From NCBI GenBank assembly GCA_036023115.1, contig JAYKKT010000061.1, positions 13,785,001-13,849,000 on the forward strand: DNA of 64,000 nt. The letters run 5' to 3'. Under the pieces are notes generated by a model. It ran no database searches and was not told where the DNA came from. It saw only the letters and a list, made by a program, of their open reading frames with translations. The position numbers and the translations under genes were made by a program. Position 1 is the first letter of the stretch; each line of letters opens with the position of its first letter. Source of the stretch: Brasenia schreberi (Eukaryota > Streptophyta > Magnoliopsida > Nymphaeales > Cabombaceae). Shown here piece after piece: positions 48,064 through 58,768 of the stretch.

Positions 48064-48860
48064 TGTAAACACCCCAAAATTTCCAAAAATCAAAAACTCT
48101 CAAAAACACAAAAAGCTCGTTTGAGCCAAAATGACAACCTATTTTAAAATGTGAAAATAGGTACAAAAGGCAAAAGAAAAGCCCAGGCAAGAAGAGGATT
48201 CAAGTCCGAAGTCTCAAAAGCCACCCCCTGCTCAAAAACGGAAGAAAAAAGAGCCCGTTCGGAGAAAAGCCCGATAGAAGGGTAAAAATGTAATTTGGGT
48301 CAAAGAAAAAGCACAAAGCAGCTCCAAAATGTAGAAAGAAGCCCAGTACCTAAGGAAGTTGACAGAAGTCTGAGACACGTCCCGTCAGAATGAAGAACGG
48401 AATCCGTGCTGTAATCTGAGTTCGATATCAACACGAACATGCCAAAACCCAAAATGGCAGACCAAAACGAACGCCAAAAAAGTCCTGAAAAGCAGAACAC
48501 CGATTGGTAGAAAGACTTGGGGAAGACCCAGGCCAGAGTTGGGCGTCCGATTAATTGAAGCCCGCTCGAAACCGACGGTGAAAAGCACCAGAAAGGACCA
48601 GAAAACCAAGGAGCATAAGAAAAGTCTGGATTGGGTCTGGACCCAAGAATATCCAGATCCATATCCAAATTGTGTTTGGATTGGATCTGGATCTCAAAAT
48701 CCAAGATCCGAGATCTGAGATCCAAACCTAAATAAATATTTGGACTGGATCTGGATCTCAAAATATCTGAGATCCGCGATCCAGATCCACATAGAGTTTG
48801 GATTGGATCCGGATAGCCAGACCCAAATCCAAGACCCAAGATCCATATCCAAGTTGAAAG

Positions 48861-48870
48861 TCTATAAAAG
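48861..48870 (+). promoter_or_regulatory. LTR TATA box, element C
   Basis: TCTATAAAAG at the end of U3, repeated at the same LTR position near 59566-59575. It sits about 40 bp before the conserved CACGGGGGCTGC leader. Confidence 0.65.
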
Positions 48871-50655
48871 GACGTGAGGGGTTGATTCACGGGGGCTGCA
48901 AAAAAAAGAAATCTCATGCCACTTTGCTTGGGTAGGAGAGAGAGAGAGAGAGAGAAGGGGAAAAAAAAGTCAACAAAGGGGGCTGGTTTCCCCCTTTGTT
49001 CTTGCAAGTCGTGCTGGTTTTGTAAGCTAGGAAGCCACCATTTCACGCCAAAGAAATTTGTTGCAGCCATGGATGGCCCACTTGATGTGAAGAGAAAGTG
49101 CGTGGAGATCACCCAAACCGTGGCCAAGGTGAGTCCCTAGAACCCATCAAAGCCATTCTATCCTATGTCCCTCTAAAACCACCTAACTATCTTGAGAAAA
49201 CCCAACAAGGTTCGACCAAACACATGCTGGCCGAATTTTGCAAAACTACCTAGACTCTACCCAAAAACCGTCCCGCCCAAACCCATACCAAGCTCGGCCA
49301 ATAGCTGGCCAAGCTCACCCTAGGTCGGTCCTAGTGAGTCCCTAATACCAAACTAAATCAAACCCACATTGCCCCAGTTTGGCCACCCTTGGCCGAGCCA
49401 TTTTCATCCCAAATCCCACCTAAACTAAACTCAAGTTGATCAGCTCGGCCACCCTTGGCCGAACCATTCCCTTTAGCATTTTCACCCTAAGTCCTAACCT
49501 AGACTAACCCTAAGTCTTGACCAGCTCGGCCACCACTTGGCCGAGCTTTTCCTTAGGACCCTTCCTAAATCCGCACTAGGACCCTCACCAAACTCGAACC
49601 CTAGCTGGTCGCCCATCACCTTAGGACTTAGACTCAAACCTACCTAAGCCCCTCACTTTAGATCCCCTACACCTTGTCTTAGGCTCGATCGAACCCCACC
49701 CAAAACTCCACGCATCGGATTGGTTCGCAACGAGAGGACCATCCATCGGTTATATCCAAGGTCGAATCCCACTGATAAAGAAAAGCCCGAGCAGGCGACG
49801 TGTAAGTTCTCGAACTTGACTCTCTTACATTACTTTAAACTTAATTCAATTCGATATGGGGTTGTAATAACGGAGCTTGTCTCCCCCCGGATGTAATATA
49901 TGTGTTTGATGCAAAATACACACACGTACACTTGAGCCTTTCCGCTCTTATCTGCACACTTTTGCACACAAACGGGCCTCAACAGGCCATAGGATATAGC
50001 CCTATTTATATACATTCAGCTGGGTTTTAAGGTTCAAGTCGTGTGAGTTGTCTTTCATTTTATACACTCAAAGCACTCACTCACATTGAGCCTTTCCGCT
50101 CTTACGTATATATACGTATTTCCCTTCCAGCTGGGTTCTAAATTCAAGTTGCGTGAGTTGTCTTTCAATTTATACACTCAAAGCACTCACTCACATTGAG
50201 CCTTCTCGCTCTTACATATATCTATATCTCCCTTCTGCTGCGTTTTACGGTTCAGTTGCGTGGGTTGCATTTCAATTTATCCACAACACCCACGCACACA
50301 TTGAGCCTTTCTGCTCTTAAGATATAGATATATTTAAATTTCTGCAATTTACATTCAAGTCGTGTGAGTTGCATTCAATTTGGGTTTTCCCTTCCGCTAA
50401 GTCTTTAAATTTCGGGTTTTACATTCAAGTTGTGTGAGTTGCATTGCATACTCGCCATACTCGAGATAGAGTGCATACCTGCACTGAACAAACCCGAACA
50501 AAACGTGCAAACACGCCTAAGTGGTTGAAACTGAAAGACTTAGGATCGCCCAAATAAAAAATTCGCCAAGTGCATGATTTCCAAAGTTTTCAAACACCTG
50601 ATCATTCAAAATTCGAATTTGAGTTTAACTTGTTCAAACGAAGTCTCTAAGCGTA

Positions 50656-50692
50656 TAGACTGACCCTTGCGCATCGGTGCAAGAAAGTCTGC
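50656..50692 (+). other. Conserved U5 hairpin
   Basis: Outer pair AGACT/AGTCT and inner CTTGC/GCAAG close a GCATCGGT loop. The same structure is at 42260-42295, 47105-47140, 55267-55302 (inverted) and 61372-61408. Confidence 0.6.
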
Positions 50693-50860
50693 GACGTAAA
50701 GATCCCGCTTGCCTACAATCGCCTTTTCAAAAGTCAGATATTTAAAAACTACTTCGCTAGTTTGAGTAAGCTAGCTGGCACGCCCTAAAGCGAACGTAGA
50801 TTGCGAAAAGATTCGCTCCAGGCCTAAGAAACCCGGAGTCGAGGATTTTCTGTGTCTACA

Positions 50861-50884
50861 GATTTAGCACGCTCGGTGGGACCC
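50861..50884 (+). other. Element C primer-binding site
   Basis: GATTTAGCACGCTCGGTGGG directly after the 5' LTR; same type as the sites at 42477 and 47309. Confidence 0.75.
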
Positions 50885-50983
50885 GGGACTTAAGTAGACT
50901 TCAAACAAACAAGTTACACTCAAATTTTCGAAAAAAAAAAGGTGTTTTTCAAAATTCATACATACTTAGAAAATTTGCAGAAA

Positions 50984-52702
50984 ATGGAGCAAAAGCCAAA
51001 ATCCTCGTCGAGTAAATCAAAAGAGGTTTCTAAAAAAGCCAAAAAATGAGAAGCAATAGCTGATATACAGGCTATTTTTAAAGAAAAAATGGATGTTTTA
51101 AGCAAGGAGCTTAAAACCCATAAATCCCATAGCAGCTCTTCTCGGGCGCACAAAGATCGTGAAAAGAAAACCGATCTCAAACTCGATGAAGGATGTGAGG
51201 TAAAAGGCCAGAACCCAGAAAGGGGCGAGTCCTCCACTCCCACACTTCCAAAATCCTCGTTGAGTAAATCAAAAGAGGTTTTCGAAACGGCCAAAGAACG
51301 AGAAATGCTAGCTGATATATGGGCAACTTTCAAAAAAATGGATGTTTTAAACAAGGAGCTTAAAACCCATAAATCCCATAGCAGCTCTTCTCGGGCGCAC
51401 AAAGACAGTGAAAAGAAAACCAAATTCAAAATCGACGAAGGAATTGAGGTAAAAGGCCAAAACCCAGAAAGGGGCGAGCCCTCCACTCCCACAAATCCAA
51501 AATTCAAAAATTCCAATGAAAATTCAAAAAAAGTTGTTTTTGATTCAAAAAATCAAAAAAATCTTGAAAACTTTCAAAAGGACAAAAAAATTGAAAAATC
51601 AAACTTTGAAATTTCGAAAAGTTCAAGTGAAATTCCTAAATCTAGGCATACACACACAGTGGGACATAAAACCCACACCCCACAAAAAGATGAGAGTGAA
51701 AAACAGGTAGGTTTCGAAAAGGAACGCCTCGTGAAACCCCAGGGGCTCAAAACAGAGTTACCTGGGAAAACGGCCTGCTCTCACCATGAAAAGGTAGACA
51801 AGCCACAAAGAGGTATGCCTGAAACCCATCCTTCTCAAAACTCTCTTCTTCATATAGGGTCATTAGATGCATTGGATAACCCCTCTGCACACACAAACCC
51901 ACGAAATGTGCCTAAGTTAGAGAATTTTCAAGGTGCGCCAAATATCCCGCACCAGCCAAAAGAATTTCAAAAGCAAAAACAAAAACAAACTCAAAAAATG
52001 GTAGACATGGAGACCCCTAATGCATGCATCGACATCTTAGGAGCTCATAACCCTACCATAGAAAAACCCACTTCTTCGAGCCTAGTCTTGTACCCTGGAA
52101 CCAAGATTAGAGCTTTGAAACAAAAAAATCCATCCCTAGGGGCACCACGAGTTGAACCTACGAAGCAAGTCAAAAAATTCGAGGGAGCAAGCTTGTCTTC
52201 CCTCGAAGAAAAATTCTCCCAAATACAGGTTGTGTGGAAGCTTATGTCTTCCATCACCCTGCAATATCCAAAGTCTCTCGAGGGACCAAGTACGGTTTCT
52301 CTTGAAGACAAAAACATCCCGAAATATCCAAAATCTCTCAAAGGACCAAGCACGGTTTACTTTGAGAAACAAACCTCCCAAACCAGGGTTGCATGGAAGC
52401 CCAAGTCTTCCATCACCCCAGAATCCAAACTCCCAATATCCAAAAGGGTATATATCCCCGACATGGACGATTCCATGTTCCAAGGCCATGATTTATACAA
52501 AAACTTTTCAAAAAACAAGAAGTCTTGGAACATGATCCTGAATATGGGATATAAGCCCTACCAGGGCCTGGGAACCCAAAACCAAGGTAGGCTCGAACCT
52601 GTCCTACCTCAGGCCAATCGACAAAAGTATGGATTGGGCTACAGCCCACCCATACCCCAAGAGCCGCCACCTAAGACCATCTGGGTCAAGGGTGCCCTGT
52701 AG
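50984..52702 (+). pseudogene. Element C gag-like / G-patch ORF, one internal stop
   Basis: The likely original start is ATG 50984. An in-frame TGA at 51047-51049 leaves an open frame of 537 codons from 51089. The protein is very rich in Lys/Ser/Pro. Its N terminus is a tandem duplication of about 84 codons (SHSSSSRAHKD occurs twice, 252 bp apart). Pairs such as LEGPSTVSLED/LKGPSTVYFEK are repeated later. The C terminus carries a G-patch-like segment, MILNMGYKPYQGLGTQNQG, then YGLGYSPP, as found near the protease/RT junction of Tat-like gypsy proteins. I see no capsid core, zinc knuckle or protease. The function is unknown; RNA binding is a guess from the G-patch. Confidence 0.75.
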
Positions 52703-55095
52703 AACCTCTAAAACCCAAAACCCATGTCTTAGACCTATTTGATTAGAGTCTGATTCATGAATGTTTTCTTTGTAGGTTCATGGGAAGATCCCTCCTTTTG
52801 AAAAAGCCAAAAAAATCAGATATTTGCAAAAAACAAAAAAAAAATTGAAAACCCAAAACAAAATCTCAAAAACATTTGGAAAAGTGAAAATTCCAAAAAG
52901 AAATTTGTTTTAAAGCCTTTGGCCATGTACAAAGTCCATTTTTGAAAATTGTAAAAAATGCTTTTCGAAAATTGTATATAATTCCCAAAAACCAAAAAAA
53001 TCCAAAAAGCTGATCTTGAACACCCTTTTGTCTAGAACTTTTTCAAAATGAAAAGCTTGAGAATCACCAAAGCCAGGAGGAATAAAAACCTCCGAACTTC
53101 CTAAAATTCGCAATATCCTTGACTTATGCAAAGATTGGGGATTTTTGGAAATAAGCCTGACCCATAGTGTGTGCATAAGCATCATGCATCACACTCTGAA
53201 ATCATTCATGTGCATCGAGTCTAGACATCATCTTAGAACTCGAATTCTGGGTTTTGTGAAACCAAAGGGGCAATGAAAGTCAACCCCCTAAGTATCGAGC
53301 CTTCGTAGACAGGTCTCCATACGAATCAAATCCAACACCTTCAAGGCAAAATTCAAACGGAAATGAGAGTCTCGAAAAAAAAAAGGGTTATCATTTCAAA
53401 TGAAGATGTTGTTCATACTAAATGTGCCATACATTTTCGAAAACTCTTTTGGCGTGTGAAAGGAATCACTAAGCCAAAAGAAAAAAATCGTGCTTGGCCT
53501 TGCTGTAGGCCCTCAAAATTCGAGACATCATCTCCCATGGAAAGGGGAATGATTCATTAAAGCACTCATTTGAAAAACCTATCTTAAACAGGTAGGCAAA
53601 ATGGCAACCCCTTTCAACAGAGTATGAGTTTCAAAACTCAAGACTCAATTAAGGGACAAGCCCTGCATCGTGTGGCTGAAGTGCCTCTTTGAGACACACT
53701 CCCATACTTGATCAAATGCCCCATGAAGGCATGAATCTTCAAAATGAATTCCAAAACCCTGCTTGACCAAAATCAAGTGTAGGAAACATATTTCAATCAA
53801 AAGGGCTGGTATAAAACCATCTTCATATAGAAAGGAAGGATTTCCCAAAATTGCTTTCTCAAAAGGGATCAAAATTTCAAAAATTTAACCCAACATATAC
53901 TTTGAAAAGAAAGATTTTCAAAACTTCAGATTTATATGAAAACCTTGATTGTGTTGGATAAGAACCTGAATCTCACGATGAAATATGGAGACCATGTCAA
54001 AATCAAAGCCCAATGGCCATGATGATCACTTAGGGTTGGTTGTGTTTTCCATCCTTGAGCAAAAAGTAGCATGATCATGTTAGGAAAATCGTGGAAATGC
54101 ATGGACATGAACATACCATCGTCCATCCAAAAAAGTCTTTTGAAAAACCATGGCCCTTCACCATGTGGCCATGCGAAATTTCCCTCAAGCTAGGGGCATT
54201 TTTAAATATAGCCCCTAGACACCTTCCATGAAGAAACGAATTTCATAGAATGCATCTCCTTCTTGACTTGTGAGATACATTTCATATGTTCACTCTTCCA
54301 TAAAATCGTGAATTTCCATTTTGAATCACATGGAGTGCATAGCATGCATCATATCCATATCATATCACCCCAAAGAAAGCCCAAGAGGTTGCCAAACCTG
54401 AGTAGGAATGTCCCCATGTCTTCAAAAGGGCAAGAAAAATTCGAAAAATCTGTTGATGTTGTGGGTCAAAATTAGCAAAACCCCAAAAATGCCCGAATAT
54501 TCAAAAGGGTTTATGTTAAATTCCTTTTTCGAAAAGATTTTTAAAAATCGAACTCCTTTAAAACTTCTTGAAAAAAGGATCGAAGTAGATTGTACAACCC
54601 TTAATGGAGGAATTTATACTTTTCGAAAGGTAGAGTCTTCCAAAAACAAATTGGCGATATTTCAAAGAACCCTGGCTTACAAGATTAAGCCTTGTTCAAA
54701 ATATCAAAATATTTTCAAATAGCAGATGCTATTAAGAAATAGGACGATCTCGTTTGAATCAAGTAACCAAAGGGATAAGCCTTCCCCCATTCTACTTTCT
54801 CTCCAAAAAGGAAAATTGGCTATGTTCCAAAGAAAGAAAAAAATCGAGAATACAAAAACTCCTCTGAAAGTGGTCTTCCCTTCATAAACAGGGAATACAA
54901 AAACTCCTCCGAAAGAGGTCTTCTCGTTTCAAAAGAAAAAGGAGATATAAAAACACTCCTCCCAAAGAGGTCTTCCCTTCGTAAATAGGGAATACAAAAA
55001 CTCCTCCAAAGAGCTGCTCTCCTTTAAAGAAAAGAGGGATTAATGAAAAAATACTCCCAAAGGGAGACCCTCTGTGAAAAAAAGAAATAAAAAGC
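52703..55095 (+). other. Non-coding internal region of element C
   Basis: About 2.4 kb with only short ORFs and no recognised pol motif. Very rich in AAAA and TTTTCAAAA words. The end (54850-55075) is a degenerate repeat with CAAAAACTCCTC(C/T)GAAAG and GGTCTTCCCTTC recurring about every 50 bases. Confidence 0.6.
54850..55075 (+). repeat. Degenerate tandem repeat in element C
   Basis: Four to five units built on ACTCCTC-GAAAGAGG-TCTTCCCTTC and GGGAATACAAAA; the period is irregular (about 45-60 bp). Confidence 0.6.
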
Positions 55096-58010
55096 CTGTA
55101 GACACCGAAAATTTTCACTTATGGGTTCTTAGGCCTGAAGTGAACCTTTTCGCAATCTACTTCGCTTTATGGGCGTGCCAACTAGTTTACTTTAACTAGC
55201 AAAGTATGTTTTGAAAACAATCTGACTTTTGAAAGGCGATTGTAGGCAAGCGGGATTTTTACGTCGCAGACCTTCTTGCACCGATGCGCAAGGGTCAGTC
55301 TGTACGCTTAGAGACTTCGCTTTGAAACAAGTTTAACTCAAAATATATTTTAAATGAAGAAGTGTTTTAAAAACTTTTTGAAAACCATGCATTTGGGTGA
55401 TTTTGACTTTGTAAGGGTTGGACGACCCTAAGTCTTTCAAATTTTAATCTACTTAGGCACGATGGGCGTGCATCGAAATAGCCTAAGTCTTGCACGATTT
55501 GATTCGGGTTTGTACGATTTTCAGATTTTTAGATCACGTGGATTTGCACGTGCCTAAGTCTTTCTTTTTATCCCTTTATGGGCCACCTAGGTGTGTGCCA
55601 CTACATGGGGCGAATTTGAGCGGGAGTACGGGGCTTGCTTCAATGCAATATGCGTCCTACCTCGTGGTATGGCGTAGATGCAATGCAAACTCACGCTACT
55701 CCAAAGGGAAAACCCGAAATTAAAAGACAATGCCGAAGGGAAATTGCCGAAGGGAAATAACCGAAGGGAAATGACTTGTAAAGTAAATAGCCGAAGGGAA
55801 ATGACTTGTAAAGTAAATAGCGAAAGGGGAAATATGGCTATATCTTAAGAGCGGAAAGGCTCAATTGTGTAAGTGTGTGTCGTGTATATATTGAAAGACA
55901 ACGCACACGACTTGAACCTTAAAACCCGAATCTTAAAGACGTAGCCGAAAGAAATACTTTATATAGAGTATATGTAGGGGCCCTTACTTGGGTCTTCTAA
56001 ATAAGAGCGAAGGCTCAATGTGTGTGCATGCTTGAATTGAAAGACTTACACACACGACATGAAATGAAACCCAAATATAAATTGCAGTATGCCTTGACTA
56101 AGGTCTTGGGAGTAAGAGCGAAAGCTCAATGTGTGTGAGTGTAGAATTGAAGTACTACGCACACGACATAAATGAAACCCAAATATAACTGCAATAAGGC
56201 CTTTACTAAGGTCTTGGGAGTAAGAGCGAAGGCTCAATGTGTGTGCGTGTGGAAAATGGAAAGACAACACACACGACTTAATTAAAAACCCCCTTGACTT
56301 AAAATATATAAATATAACTATATATTAAGGGCTTGTTAGGCCCGTGTGTGTGCAAGAAGTGTACGACTAAGAGCGGAAAGGCTCAAGTGCGTGTGTGTGT
56401 AGGTGTGTCAAACCACGTTATTACAATCGGGGGGAGACGAAGCTCCTTTACTACAACCCCGTATCAAAATTTAATTGAATATAAAGCAAGTTAATGTAAT
56501 AGACCAAGTTTAGACACTTACAAATAGCCGGTCCATGTTCAACTTGCTTGCACGTGGGCTCACGGTTCACCTTGGGCAGCCAAGAGGGGGTTATCCTAGG
56601 TGGCTTTGAGGGAGGTTCTATGGGGCACGATTAGGGTCTTAGGGGAACTAAGGTTCGGCCAAGACAGGGGCTGTATAGGGTCTGTCCTAGGTGGCTGAAA
56701 GAGGTGTAGGTCACGGCTAGGGGGGTGGTCAGGTCGGCAGGAAGGTGGACAGGGCGGCAGGGAGGCAGTCGGGTCGGCAGGGAGGCGTCTGGCGCCTGGC
56801 GCAGCAGACGGGTGCCTGGCGCTGGGCGCGCTAGGGCGCAGGGCGCGCAGTAGCACGGGACGGCTGCGGCACGGGGCGTGCAGGCGACAGAGAGCCGCGC
56901 GGCAGGAAGCAGGGCGCGCGGCAGCAGAAGGGGGCGCGCGGCAGGACTCAGGGCGCGCGGCAGGCGCTGGTTGCTCACGGCCGGCCGGGGTGAAGTTTTT
57001 GGGGTTTGTTAGGGATGGTTTGAGGCGGTTGGGGTTAGGTTAGGTCTAGTTAGGGTTCAGTTAGGGTTAGGTTGGTTCAGTTAGGGTTAGGTAGGTTCGA
57101 ACCTAGGCTAGGTTGGGGTTAGGTTTACCTCTTGGAGCCGGTCCTTCTTGGCTTGAGCCCACGTCTCCACGGTTGCAGCCACTTGGTCCAGCCCACCTTG
57201 GTTGCAGCCACTTGGTCTAGACCCACTTAGCCCACATGGCTTGAACCCACCTCACCCAATGAGCCCACATGGCTAGGTCTATCACTCCCTCTCTCTCCTC
57301 CCAAATATTTGCATGAACCCTTTACATGGACCCCCTCACCTCTATTTATAGAGATTTGAGGTGGGTCTTGGATTTGGGTTTGGGTTTGGGGTTTGGATCC
57401 ATACCCAAATCCAAACACTATTTGGATCTGGATATTGGATCTCGGATATTTTGAGATCTGTATCCGATCCAAACCCAATATTTTTATGGATACGGATCTG
57501 GATATTTTGATCTAGATCCGATCCAATCCAAACACTATTTGGATCCAATCTAAATCCAAACACCATTTGGATCGACCCAAACACTATTTGGATTGGCCCA
57601 AATCCAAACACTATTCATTACATGGATTTGGATCTGGATATATATGGTCCAGATCCAAATCCAAATTTCTTCGGACAGTCCTTCTTGGCTTCTCGAGGCG
57701 AACGATCTGTGCGGGCACTGGCTTCATTAGCGCTCCGTCTGGTGCTGGGTTTTCCCCAACTTTGTCGTTCGGACTCCGTTTCGCCGTTCTGGACTCCGTT
57801 GAGCTTTTCATCAAACGGGCTCAGCCTTCTTTTGCTTTTTTATCAGGGAGTGGCTTCTGAAGCTCTAGGCTTGAATCCTCTTTGGGCCTACGGTCTTCTT
57901 TTGCCTTCTGTACCTGTTTTCACATTTCAAAACAGGTCGTCGTTTTGGCTCAAACGAGCTTTTTGGTGTTTTGAGAGTTTTTGAAATATAGAAGATTTGG
58001 GGTGTTTACA
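55096..58010 (-). mobile_element. Solo gypsy LTR inside element C
   Basis: On the minus strand it starts TGTAAACACCCC (58010) and ends TGTCTACA (55096), 2915 bp, with no internal sequence. Perfect 5-bp duplication AAGCC at 55091-55095 and 58011-58015. It contains the inverted U5 hairpin, the TTGAGCC/CGCTCTTA repeats, GTAAGT (56516-56521 reversed), a GC-rich block at 56700-56990, a TTAGGG-rich tract, a TATA box near 57343 and a GGATCTGGAT array (57370-57660). It belongs to a subfamily closer to element B than to C. Confidence 0.92.
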
Positions 58011-58015
58011 AAGCC

Positions 58016-58768
58016 AAAGCTCAAAGGGCGATTTTCCGACTCTTTGCCTAAAACCACGGGACGCTTCAGAAGGGACCGTGGTATCTCTTTCCCATATCCC
58101 TACGGCTTATCCCCAAGGAAAAAGATTCAAATTTGCGAAAATCCTAAAGTACGAATAAAATCAGCTTATTTGGATTTCATTTTGTTTGAGAACTTGACTC
58201 TGTTTTGTAGGAAATGGAACTTTGAAATGTTTTCCAAGTTTTTCTACCCAAAAACCTCTACTGAGTAGCAGGTATTGAAACCCGAATGAAGGGAAGTATG
58301 AAAAACGGAAGTCCTTTTCGGTACAAGCAAAAAGGAGTTCGTTTTCAAAAAGAAGATTTTCAAAAAAAAAACCCACGAATGTCAAAAAGACAAGGGTAGA
58401 ACCTCCTTGGAGCAGACAGCCTCAAAAGGCTCTCTCCAAAGCTCGAAAAAGTGAAAATGTCTAGAAGACATGGGTAAAACCTTCTCGGAGCAACCTGCCT
58501 CAAAAGGCACTCTTCGGGCTCAAAAACCCAAAAACAAAAAACTTTTTTTTCATGCATGCATCCAAAAATCGTCCATGCATGATCATACATAGGGAAACCT
58601 AGGAAAAGTCACCTTTTGCTAAAAATCCCCACCTATGGTAAAAGAAAACAGGGTTTTGCGAAATAAAAATGGTGTATTCTCGAGAAAATTTGAGAGAAAA
58701 ACCAAAATGGGGTGTTATCTTCTTCGCCATTATCCAAATCAATTTGGATAATGCCAAAGAGGGGCATC
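58016..58768 (+). other. 3' internal region of element C up to the purine tract
   Basis: No pol sequence. Two units of a roughly 90-bp repeat (AGGGTAGAACCTCCTTGGAG... and GGGTAAAACCTTCTCGGAG..., 58385-58515). It ends in AAAGAGGGGCATC, the probable polypurine tract before the 3' LTR. Confidence 0.65.

Larger units (their letters stand above)
48064..50860 (+). repeat. 5' LTR of element C
   Basis: Starts TGTAAACACCCC and ends TGTGTCTACA (2797 bp). In order: a U3 with a dense GGATCTGGAT/ATCCAAATCC array (48630-48850); TATA box TCTATAAAAG (48861-48870); a (GA)n run near 48936-48954; AAG|GTGAGT at 49127-49135; a CCTAAC/GCTCGGCCA-rich tract; GTAAGT at 49802; GGTTGTAATAACGGAG; repeated CACTCACATTGAGCC...CGCTCTTA blocks; and a U5 hairpin at 50656-50692. 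Confidence 0.9.

Noticed and set aside
48300..49127. 275-codon minus-strand ORF (and its partner at 59005-59622)
   Set aside because: It is the reverse shadow of LTR DNA; its Ile/Asp/Leu-rich repeats come from the GGATCTGGAT array and it repeats wherever the LTR does.
50956..51516. 186-codon minus-strand ORF
   Set aside because: Antisense of the duplicated element C ORF; its repeat structure is the mirror of the sense duplication.
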